DNA of 44,521 nt, from positions 1-44,521 of the forward strand of contig JAUIAP010000049.1 of assembly GCA_030425205.1 (NCBI GenBank), given 5' to 3'. The stretch is from Anaerolineae bacterium (lineage in GTDB: Bacteria; Chloroflexota; Anaerolineae; Promineifilales; Promineifilaceae). Positions 32,007 to 40,393 of this stretch are shown here, in pieces (within the stretch, counting starts at the first letter, position 1; each line of letters opens with the position of its first letter). The notes below the pieces were generated by a model that was not told the DNA's origin, searched no databases, and saw only the letters and a list, made by a program, of their open reading frames with translations. The position numbers and the translations under genes were made by a program.

Positions 32007-33791
32007 ATGACCCGCAAACATCTCACGATCCTACTGATAATGCTTTCGATCACGCTGCTGTTTTCCCCAGTTGTCAATGCACAAGATACGCTAGGCGCAA
32101 GCTGTGTCACAAACGACGCGATTCCGCGTGCGCTAATCGCTGGCGATAGCTGGGCACAATATATGTGGGACGATGGCTCACACAACGATATCTTCGACAA
32201 GTTCGGACAGGCGGATAAAGAGATGATCGGCAGATCGCTTAACGCCGATCCCGGACCGGGCTATCAAGGAGATGAATACGCCATCTCAGGTAGCGAAGCC
32301 CGCCAGTGGGCAGACACCACAAGCTATCCTTGGATCGCCAACGTCGTCGCTGAGCTAACGGCCAACCCGACGATTGACACGGTGCTGTTGAGTATCGGCG
32401 GCAATGATGTGCTGGCGGGGAAGTCGGATGGCGGCTACTACAAAGAGATGGATTTAGATATCGCGGGCAGTGAAGCCGCACTGTTTGCCACGATTGAACA
32501 AAATACGCTGTCCGCCGTTCACACCTTTCAGTCGGTCGATCCTTCTATTGACGTTCTCTTGAGTAGTTATGACTTTCCCAACTTCGATGTCGAGTTTGGC
32601 ACATGCTGGATTTACGCCTGTCCCAAGCGGCGTGACTTGAGCCGTGATCCAGACAACGCTCTCATCACCAATGCGGAACTCAACGGGATGATCGCGACAG
32701 TTGAGAACACGCGCAAAGGGTGGGCCAATGCCGACGCGCGCTTGCACTACGATAATTCAGTCGGGTTGATGCACCATGCCTATGGTGATGGCGATAGCGA
32801 TCCCGGCGTATTGCCCAAGCCCGGAACCACACCACCGACCTACGACCCACTGCCCGGCGGCAATCCGCAGCGTCCCACGCGCCGCGCCCAGTTCCGTATT
32901 TTTGGCGATCCCATCCATCTCGACTACGATGGCTACCAGTATAAAATCACCCAGCAGACAGAGGCGTACTTCTTCCCCAAGTTTAGGGGGGAGGTGATGC
33001 AGACGTTTTTCTCGCAAGGCGGTTTGAATGATGGCTGGACAGACGGCGCAACAGTCAGCAATAGCGATATTTCCGTCGGTGAGAATGGGGACGTATTGCG
33101 AGCGGGCTTGGTGTCGTTCGACACGTCTGCAATTCCGACTGGGGCGGCAGTGACGAGTGCCTCGCTCTATCTCATTCGCGGCAGTGGCAGTGGGACGAGT
33201 CCATTTGAATCGGTCGAACTTGGGCTCCCAACCCTCGATGTCACGACTGGCTCATTTGGGCAACCCGCAGTGGAAACGAGCGATTTGACAGAGGCGGCCA
33301 CTGCGACGGATGCGGGCTGTTTTCAGGGCACGGCCAAAGATGCGTTTTACGCCGTGCGTGTCGATTTGACCGCAGCGGGACTTGCCGCCATCAACACGGC
33401 CGGATTGACGCAGTTCCGCCTCACCTTTCCGCAAACAGGTTCAGGCAATCCCACCGTCAACTTTCTGGACGGTGATGGCACGCTATTGCGTGGCAGTGAC
33501 CGCCTGATCGAGGTTACAAAGACGATACAGGTGTTACAGTCCGATGGGTCGATCACGGAGGAGACGATTTCTTATCTAGCGATTCAGCATCAGGGGTTGG
33601 GCGACCTGATGGGAACGACAGCCCCCTTTCTCGATGTTAACTACACCGTCCCAACCGCAGTGACGCTGGCAAGCCGATCGGTGATGGCTCCCAACAGATT
33701 GCTCTTATTCCTGCTGGCAGGGTCGGTTGTTTCCCTATTACTGCTTGGTGCAGCCGTGCGTGATAAGCCGAGTAAGGACACAATAAGTTGA
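32007..33791 (+). CDS. Exported SGNH/GDSL-type hydrolase with C-terminal membrane anchor
   Basis: A 594-aa surface protein. A signal peptide (1-25, cut near NAQ) is followed by an SGNH-hydrolase fold with block I GDSW (catalytic Ser48), block III GGND (131-134) and block V DPIH (Asp301/His304). It should therefore cleave an ester, such as an acetyl group on a glycan or a lipid. From about 330 to 540 a beta-rich DNRLRE-like domain (VSFDTSAIPTGAAVTSASLYLI) resembles those in the protein at 4171. A transmembrane helix (about 563-583) and a short basic tail anchor it. GGAG stands ten bases before ATG 32007. It is transcribed towards the convergent giant gene. Confidence 0.85.
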   Translation: MTRKHLTILLIMLSITLLFSPVVNAQDTLGASCVTNDAIPRALIAGDSWAQYMWDDGSHNDIFDKFGQADKEMIGRSLNADPGPGYQGDEYAISGSEARQWADTTSYPWIANVVAELTANPTIDTVLLSIGGNDVLAGKSDGGYYKEMDLDIAGSEAALFATIEQNTLSAVHTFQSVDPSIDVLLSSYDFPNFDVEFGTCWIYACPKRRDLSRDPDNALITNAELNGMIATVENTRKGWANADARLHYDNSVGLMHHAYGDGDSDPGVLPKPGTTPPTYDPLPGGNPQRPTRRAQFRIFGDPIHLDYDGYQYKITQQTEAYFFPKFRGEVMQTFFSQGGLNDGWTDGATVSNSDISVGENGDVLRAGLVSFDTSAIPTGAAVTSASLYLIRGSGSGTSPFESVELGLPTLDVTTGSFGQPAVETSDLTEAATATDAGCFQGTAKDAFYAVRVDLTAAGLAAINTAGLTQFRLTFPQTGSGNPTVNFLDGDGTLLRGSDRLIEVTKTIQVLQSDGSITEETISYLAIQHQGLGDLMGTTAPFLDVNYTVPTAVTLASRSVMAPNRLLLFLLAGSVVSLLLLGAAVRDKPSKDTIS

Positions 33792-33797
33792 CGGACG

Positions 33798-33833
33798 GTC
33801 GGTGAATTGCCATTCGACAGGGGGGACACCGAC
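33798..33833. terminator. Hairpin between convergent genes
   Basis: A 7-bp stem GTCGGTG (33798-33804) with CACCGAC (33827-33833) lies just after the SGNH hydrolase stop and before the 3' end of the convergent giant gene. It shares its core with the intergenic stems at 8476-8504 and 27312-27361. Confidence 0.35.
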
Positions 33834-33951
33834 TCTTTGTGAATCAAAGCAAAGCGGATCGGCCGAAAGCCGATCCACTTTGCTACCAACGAGAACGCTA
33901 TGTTTGCCACAGGGCAAAGTGCAGCGTTGACACAATAGGCGAAGTGATCGC

Positions 33952-36900
33952 CTAATCAACGACCCATCGCCAATGCCAAACAACTCCCGTCATGGCCGAA
34001 AGCGCAAGCAACATCCAAACGATATTCATCGTCATCCGATCACTCTCCAGCGTTTGCAGCCCCACAGCCAGCGGAATCGAATCGACAAACGGAATTTCTA
34101 GCCCCGTTTCTGTGTTGTTGCTGACGGTCAGATCAATCTCAACGCTGCCATCTGGAATGTCGCCATCACAGACTGAGCGACACGCGATCAGGCGATACGT
34201 TGCGTAAGGGAGTGCGCTCAGGTCAAATGTGCCATCTGTTTCGACGAGAATTTCCGCAACCACAAAGCCGTTACCATCCAGCACCAGCAATGTCGCGTCG
34301 CGCACCACGTCTTCGCCGGAATCACGGTCGCCGTCGCCGTTTGTGTCGTCAAAGATGAGACCAGAGAGGGACGTACTCGGCCGCGCAACCTCGCGCTGCA
34401 CCCACATCCGCACGGGAATCGTGCGCGGTGCATTGTAGAGGGGGTCGCTGCTCGTCCCATCAATGGTAATGCTGCCGCTGTAGAAACCAGCTGCCAGCCC
34501 CGTCGCGTTCACGCTGATGTCGAGCTGGGCAGGATCATTGCCGTCGATCAGCGTGCCGCTTATGGTGGAGAGCGCAATCCAACTATCGCTGGCGGTCGCT
34601 GTCCAGTTAACGCCTGACCCCGTGCCTTGTATGCCGATGTTGTAGCTGACTGGCGTGCCAAACACGTCATTGGTTGCCACGTCAAAGTCAGGGCCGAAAC
34701 CGATAACGGGTGAGCCGACCAGCGGATAGACAACCAGTTGATGGCTGTTAGCCGTTTCAGGATAGTCGCCACGCAGACACGGGTCGGTTCCCGCAACGTT
34801 GACTTCATCCCCATCCCCAAAGCCATCGCCATCGCTGTCGGGGCGGGTTGGGTCGGTGAGATTGGCGAGTTCTTGCGCATTGGTCAGGTTGTCGCCGTCA
34901 AAGTCGAGTGTGCCGCCGCTGATTCCATACACGTCTGCCCAATCGTCGGGCAACCCGTCTAAGTTACTATCAACGCCGTCTGTCAGCACTACGCTGAGTG
35001 GGCTTGACCATGCGGAAAGGGTGGTCACGTTGCCCGTGTAGGCTCGCACCGCCATGCGATATGTCCCTGCTGGCAGGCCGTTGAGCGTGAACGACCCCAC
35101 ACCGCCGACATTGAGATTTGTGCGCCCTTCGTCTGCGGGAACACCGCTGTACGTCGCGTTGCAGCCGCTACCCCAGCCGAGCAGATAGCCGTCAGCATTG
35201 TCATCAAATTTCCAGTCGATTTCTACGGCGCGATTGGGTGCAACCTGCACTGCGTTGAGCGTTGGGGTTGTGATGCGGGTTGCGCCTAAGCCGTTGGGGG
35301 TGGCGGTAAAATCGGCCGAACACGCGCTCACATTGCCACTCGCATCAACAGCACGCACGCACAATGTCGTTTGTGTGCCGACGATCAAGCTGCCGAGTCG
35401 CGCCTGTTCATGCGTTGGATGTGCGAGAACGGGGTCGGATGGCACCGCCGTAATCTTCTTGTCGCGTAGCCCGCTGATCTCATCGAGCGATGGCGCGGTG
35501 TAGAAAACTTCATACCACGCGAGGTCAGCCTCACTGTTGCGCGTCCACATCACGATCAGGTCGTCATGTCCATCGGGCGCGTCGTGGATAGTGATATTGC
35601 TCGGCACGGCGGGGGGCGTTGTGTCCTGATAGGTAAATGTGCCGGGCGAGAAGGCGGAGATAACGCCGTGAATCGGGTGCTGCAACTGCGCCTTGATGCG
35701 ATAGTCGCCGCTGGCAAGTCCGATCGGTTGCCATGTGTAGCTGCCCGTTGTTGCGTCCATCGTCATTGAAATCGGGAACGTCGGTGGGTTTGGCGTTGCT
35801 AGGAAATCAGCTTCAGTGACGTAGAACAGATCGAGCGGGATGGTGTTATCGGCCGAACTCGTCCAATCAATATCCAGCGTCGTCGATGTTGTGACGTTGT
35901 TGGGCGCAGTCAGATTGAGCGTTGGGGCGGCCGAATTTTCAAAGTAGAACACATTGTAATTCGACTCAGACTCCCCATCAATGCCACCGATTTTGATATA
36001 GTAATCGCTGGGGCGTGAGTTGGACACCTCTGGATTGAGGATGGTGATGATCGCGCCCGTTGCATCAAATGCAAAGGCATAAGATGCGCCGTCGAGATCA
36101 AATTCGTAGCTCTCGCCGGGCTTCATGATTTGCCCAAACTCAGCCAGCACGTCTTTGTCACTAGGCGTGAACAGCGAAACTTGCGGCAGCGTCCCTTCGG
36201 ACCAGCCGATGCTAAAGAGGACTTCCTCTGTGGTCGGGTCGAGGCTGAATGTGCAGGTGGCGATGTCGTTTTCGGTGGGACAGCCAGATTCGGCCGAAAT
36301 CTCCACCGATACATCTCCGCCCTTGAGTGATGATACCAACCCATTCGGAACGTTGGCGCGACTGCCCGTCGCTTCATCGATTAGGCGCATTCCCTTGTCA
36401 CCCATGAAGAAGTCCATCTGAATGCCGCTGCCGATCAGCTTGTTGCCGCGTGTGCCAATAAAGACACCAACCGTCACTTTCAGAATTTTCACCTTGCCCT
36501 GTACGCCCCAAATCAACTGTGAGCAGTCGTCGTTGCCGCAGAATTCGCCAAATTTGAACTCTACTTGCAGATCGATATCCTTGCGTGGCAGCTTCATCTT
36601 GAAGTATTCGCCAATTTGACCTTTCTTGATCAGAATCGTCGCCTCAATGATGCCCGTAAAGTGGATGTCGTTGTCATCGGGTAGCCACGGGTAGGGCGCA
36701 GGATCGCCCCAGCCTTGCCCACGCCACATGTGGAAGGTTCCGCTGCCTTTGAACACCGACTCTGGTTCGTCATCGTCAAACAAAGTGAACAGCTCCAAAT
36801 TGACTTGCAGCAACACGTCAATTGGGCTCCACGCGACAGAGATTGAGCCGCTCAAATCAAATGTGCCGACTAGCTCTGCACCCCCTTCAATCTCAAACAT

Positions 36901-39855
36901 ACCGCGTGTGTCAATCGTCAGGGAGCCTTGAATATCTTCAAGCGTCCCTTCAGGAGTCATCTTGAAGGCAACATTCACGGTGATGATGGCGTATTGGTTG
37001 GGAACGATCTTGACGCTGCCACCTAACTCGGTCAGTACCAACCCCGTTGAGCCGACGGGAATGCCGGGCGGGTCTGCGTCAAAGGTGAGCGAGACTTCGT
37101 ATAGTGCGTTTTTACAGAGCTTGAACGTGGACGAAATGCCGGGCCCGCCGCCGCCATCTGCATTTTCATCTGCCAGCGCGGGGAGAGCGATGCTGGTGCT
37201 GCCTCTGATGACTAACACCTCTTCATCAACGCCATCCTCTGTGTCACAATCTTCAAAGCCGACAAAGACTTCCCCATCAAACGTCTCGAAGTCAAACTCT
37301 GCCTCGACCGAACCTGTTGCGGCACGCAATGCTTCAGAGTCGGGGTGATCGGCCGAAAAAACATCGACGCGCCCTGCCCGTTCCACGACGATCCGTCCTG
37401 CATTTTCCTGAATGTGGATGTCGGGCATCTCCCAGTTGCGATCACTGATGTTGTCGGCGTTGCGTGCGTCAAAACAGTGGTTATTGCCGCAACCTTCGCC
37501 TTGACTGCGCTCCACGCCAACGGGAAGAACGATCGCTTGAATGGGCAGGTAGGCACTGCCGAGATCGGCCGATTGGTGAATCGTCGCGTCAGTTAGGTGC
37601 ATCTCCGTCACTCGTGCACTTTCCGCATTGCCGCTGAATGCAGTCTGCAAATCAAATGGGGCATGGGGGCGCAATTGTAGCGACGCAAACTCAAAATTGG
37701 GCAACGCCGTGCCGCTGGTGGCAGAGAAGTCAAAATCTTGATTGGCAAAATTGCCGCCGATCTGCCATGATGCGTTCAAGTTGACATTGTCAACATCGGG
37801 CGACATATCGATTGGCACGGTTCCACTATCGTTGCCAATGACGGCACTCGCCTGCACGTCGATGGTGGGATTGGCTGTCATACTCGGCCAGTCGTTTTTC
37901 CACGGGTCGATCTTCCACAAGGCAGCATCTGATCCATTGAAGCGCAATTTGTTATTAGCGTCTTGCGTCATCTTCTCGTCTGAAAAGTTGGAGCCATACG
38001 CGGTAAACAGCTTGCCAAAGTAGACGTTGACCGATGCCCCGTTGAGGTCATGAATGCGCGCTGAGGGTTCACGCACGGCGGGGCCGACCATTGCCCCAAA
38101 GCCATCGACGCTGATGATTTCGACTGCGCCCGCATCCGTAACACAAACGCTGCCTTGCAAAACGGCGATGAGTGTTTCTGAGGGTGGGGAGGAGATAGTA
38201 TCGGCCGATGTTCCCAATAGCGGCATCCCGACCGCCTCATCTGTCGTGCAGTAGTCGTAACTGCCACCATATTCGATGGCGGACGGATTCTCATCAAACC
38301 CACCCTCACTAAAGATGCGCATGTTATCACTCGTCGTTTTAAATGGGGTTGCCGGGATGGTGCCACCGTTTAGCGATGGGTGCGGGAAGATGAGCGGCTG
38401 ACACCCATCGAACCGCTCTGAATAGAACTTGCCCTGTGGACAGGCGATTAGCTCAAAGTCAACGCTACACATCGCGCCACGACCGGGATCAATGCAGAAA
38501 TCGTGCGTTAGCAGCAAACCCCACTTCTGGACAGAAAGGGACTCCACTTCACCCTGCATTACATATTCACCTAGACCACCCGCGATGGGCCTATAGTCGG
38601 CCTTGATCGCGTTTTCGGGCTTTACATAGCGTTCTCCCGTCAGCGAGTGCGGGGCAAAGAGATGCATTTCTAGATCGATATCGCTGGGTGCGGTTGCCTT
38701 GATGTAGAGATTTGTGTTGGCTGGCACGTTAAACTGATAGAGGTTTGCCAACTGGTCAGCGAGAGGTTGCGCGCTAGAGACACCCCCCTCCGTCGGCGTC
38801 GGTAGGTCGGTTGGGGAGGCATAGACGAGATCGACGTCGTCCGTCGCGCCGTCTCTATTCTCAACAACACCCATTTCATTGTTGAATGCACCATAAATAG
38901 CGAGTGCATTGATGTGGTTGCTGGTGTTGTCGTTTGGGTCTTGATTGACACGGATCGCGCCGCTAATGTCGTCAATGCCATCATGTAATAGGCTCAGCGT
39001 CGTGCGGTTTGGCTTGATGATGTTCCCAACGTTGTCCGTTTGGGCAGACGCGAGAGCCGTCCACTCCCAAGAAACAGCGGGGTCTGGAAGGAGATATTCA
39101 TGGTGCGTTTGTGTGAGGTTCCCCTCCTGTTCTGACGGCACGGCCGAGCGCGTTTTGCTGATCGTTGAGAGCGTCAGCGGGTCATATTCAATTTGCAGCT
39201 CCACGCCCGCATCCGCGACAAGCGCACACCCCTGACTGTAACCCGCGTTGGTCACTACATAGGCATACATATCACAAGTAGAAAACCCCTGTGCATCTGG
39301 CCCAAGCACGAGCGAGGCAGCGGGTGACTGCTGCGCATACCAATTTTGCACAACGCCAATTGGGATTTCAAACGAATAACCACGCTTAGGCAATAACACC
39401 GCACTACAATCTTTTGACAGATCGAAGCACTTATATTTCCCTAATCCCTCTGGTGTTGGCGGCTTGTAAGTTATGTATTGGTCGATGGTCTGATTTGTGC
39501 CGGCGTCTATTAGCTCGACGTGAAATTGGTTGCCGCGCATCTGACCATCTTTGATGAGTAGGCGCGCGCTCTTGATCGTTGCGCCGTCTGGTAAAACGGG
39601 GAGCGCGGGAAAGTTGATGTTGCTACTGCTAGATGAGCCGCCATCTTGATTGCCGTCGCTGTCGTAGCTGTAGTTAAAGTCGATTGAGATGGAATCGGCC
39701 GAAACTACCTCCACAAAATGATCGGGCAGCGCGGTCGGAGCGGTGGCGCGATTCGGCACGGGCTTCGCACCGACTTGCGGCGTCGCCAATCCAAGCGCAA
39801 GCAGAATGCCTACACACGCGACTATGATGGAAAAACGAAAACGGAATGCGGACAT
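33952..39855 (-). CDS. Giant secreted multidomain surface protein (1967 aa)
   Basis: A signal peptide (about 1-30) is followed by a long beta-rich region with no clear family (30-1350), including a DNRLRE-like segment (GATIKSARLLIKDG). Then come two fibronectin type III-like domains (about 1410-1520 and 1525-1625) and a thrombospondin type 3-like calcium segment (DSNLDGLPDDW, DSDGDGFGDGDE; about 1625-1690). A BACON-like beta domain (about 1740-1818), an SdrD-B-like repeat (LIFDDTNGDGDRDSGED; about 1827-1908) and a C-terminal transmembrane helix (1942-1965) complete the chain. It is probably a cell-surface or matrix protein; no catalytic motif was seen. GGAG precedes the ATG, and the 67-aa gene lies 15 bases upstream in the same direction. 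Confidence 0.85.
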   Translation of the reverse strand: MSAFRFRFSIIVACVGILLALGLATPQVGAKPVPNRATAPTALPDHFVEVVSADSISIDFNYSYDSDGNQDGGSSSSSNINFPALPVLPDGATIKSARLLIKDGQMRGNQFHVELIDAGTNQTIDQYITYKPPTPEGLGKYKCFDLSKDCSAVLLPKRGYSFEIPIGVVQNWYAQQSPAASLVLGPDAQGFSTCDMYAYVVTNAGYSQGCALVADAGVELQIEYDPLTLSTISKTRSAVPSEQEGNLTQTHHEYLLPDPAVSWEWTALASAQTDNVGNIIKPNRTTLSLLHDGIDDISGAIRVNQDPNDNTSNHINALAIYGAFNNEMGVVENRDGATDDVDLVYASPTDLPTPTEGGVSSAQPLADQLANLYQFNVPANTNLYIKATAPSDIDLEMHLFAPHSLTGERYVKPENAIKADYRPIAGGLGEYVMQGEVESLSVQKWGLLLTHDFCIDPGRGAMCSVDFELIACPQGKFYSERFDGCQPLIFPHPSLNGGTIPATPFKTTSDNMRIFSEGGFDENPSAIEYGGSYDYCTTDEAVGMPLLGTSADTISSPPSETLIAVLQGSVCVTDAGAVEIISVDGFGAMVGPAVREPSARIHDLNGASVNVYFGKLFTAYGSNFSDEKMTQDANNKLRFNGSDAALWKIDPWKNDWPSMTANPTIDVQASAVIGNDSGTVPIDMSPDVDNVNLNASWQIGGNFANQDFDFSATSGTALPNFEFASLQLRPHAPFDLQTAFSGNAESARVTEMHLTDATIHQSADLGSAYLPIQAIVLPVGVERSQGEGCGNNHCFDARNADNISDRNWEMPDIHIQENAGRIVVERAGRVDVFSADHPDSEALRAATGSVEAEFDFETFDGEVFVGFEDCDTEDGVDEEVLVIRGSTSIALPALADENADGGGGPGISSTFKLCKNALYEVSLTFDADPPGIPVGSTGLVLTELGGSVKIVPNQYAIITVNVAFKMTPEGTLEDIQGSLTIDTRGMFEIEGGAELVGTFDLSGSISVAWSPIDVLLQVNLELFTLFDDDEPESVFKGSGTFHMWRGQGWGDPAPYPWLPDDNDIHFTGIIEATILIKKGQIGEYFKMKLPRKDIDLQVEFKFGEFCGNDDCSQLIWGVQGKVKILKVTVGVFIGTRGNKLIGSGIQMDFFMGDKGMRLIDEATGSRANVPNGLVSSLKGGDVSVEISAESGCPTENDIATCTFSLDPTTEEVLFSIGWSEGTLPQVSLFTPSDKDVLAEFGQIMKPGESYEFDLDGASYAFAFDATGAIITILNPEVSNSRPSDYYIKIGGIDGESESNYNVFYFENSAAPTLNLTAPNNVTTSTTLDIDWTSSADNTIPLDLFYVTEADFLATPNPPTFPISMTMDATTGSYTWQPIGLASGDYRIKAQLQHPIHGVISAFSPGTFTYQDTTPPAVPSNITIHDAPDGHDDLIVMWTRNSEADLAWYEVFYTAPSLDEISGLRDKKITAVPSDPVLAHPTHEQARLGSLIVGTQTTLCVRAVDASGNVSACSADFTATPNGLGATRITTPTLNAVQVAPNRAVEIDWKFDDNADGYLLGWGSGCNATYSGVPADEGRTNLNVGGVGSFTLNGLPAGTYRMAVRAYTGNVTTLSAWSSPLSVVLTDGVDSNLDGLPDDWADVYGISGGTLDFDGDNLTNAQELANLTDPTRPDSDGDGFGDGDEVNVAGTDPCLRGDYPETANSHQLVVYPLVGSPVIGFGPDFDVATNDVFGTPVSYNIGIQGTGSGVNWTATASDSWIALSTISGTLIDGNDPAQLDISVNATGLAAGFYSGSITIDGTSSDPLYNAPRTIPVRMWVQREVARPSTSLSGLIFDDTNGDGDRDSGEDVVRDATLLVLDGNGFVVAEILVETDGTFDLSALPYATYRLIACRSVCDGDIPDGSVEIDLTVSNNTETGLEIPFVDSIPLAVGLQTLESDRMTMNIVWMLLALSAMTGVVWHWRWVVD

Positions 39856-39870
39856 GATAATCTCCTTTGG

Positions 39871-40074
39871 TTAGGCTTCAAAAAATGAAATATCGTCGTT
39901 CGGCGTTGAAATCGCCGCCTGCAAAAAGCTCAAACACGCTTCAACAGTCGCAAAATGATGTTCCTCACCCGTCTGCACATTTTTGGCGAGGCCGTGCCAA
40001 CCTCTATCATTGCGCCAGAAGCGCACCAAATATGCGCAATATGTTTCAGTTAACATGCGTTTTTGCTCGTTCAT
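39871..40074 (-). CDS. Small hypothetical protein, 67 aa
   Basis: A 67-residue protein with a strand-rich pattern (YLVRFWRNDRGWHGLAKNV, then TGEEHHFATVEACLSFLQAAI). The layout is compatible with a small beta-beta-beta-alpha domain. Its stop is 15 bases before the start of the giant surface-protein gene on the same strand, so both are likely on one transcript. I recall similar small proteins in Chloroflexota genomes but cannot name a family or function. Composition and position make a chance frame unlikely. Confidence 0.55.
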   Translation of the reverse strand: MNEQKRMLTETYCAYLVRFWRNDRGWHGLAKNVQTGEEHHFATVEACLSFLQAAISTPNDDISFFEA

Positions 40075-40246
40075 GGGGGTTACAATAAGCGATTACCGTA
40101 GCCAAACCGTAGCCAAGGACACGCATTTTGGGTAGCGAACCGATCTGTTTGGTTCTGTTACAAATTACGGTAACAAAGACATTGATCTTGGCAATTCTGC
40201 GAACATGCCTCAATCATTGGGCAAGACAGATCATCTATGGCAATAG

Positions 40247-40393
40247 GCGTGCAGTCATTGCCCCAACAAGAAAACACACGATAGCGAATTCCTGCCGCGC
40301 TTCAACATCGACGGGACCCTCTGTGAGTCGACCGATCATGAACAGATCGAGGCTGAGATTGCGATGGGATGCGATCCCGTTTGGCTAGATTAG
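40247..40393 (+). pseudogene. Possible short C-terminal gene fragment
   Basis: In the 315-base gap between two minus-strand genes, the plus-strand frame ending at TAG 40391-40393 reads as well-formed acidic protein over its last 35 codons (LPRFNIDGTLCESTDHEQIE onwards). Upstream the frame meets a stop at 40244 and has no start. It may be the tail of a lost gene or a coincidence. The rest of the gap shows a tandem CCGTAGCCAA duplication near 40100 and nothing else. Confidence 0.2.

Noticed and set aside
31730..32200. 156-codon minus-strand frame at the start of the SGNH gene
   Set aside because: It overlaps the signal peptide and catalytic Ser region of a clear gene and has a low-complexity, non-protein-like sequence.
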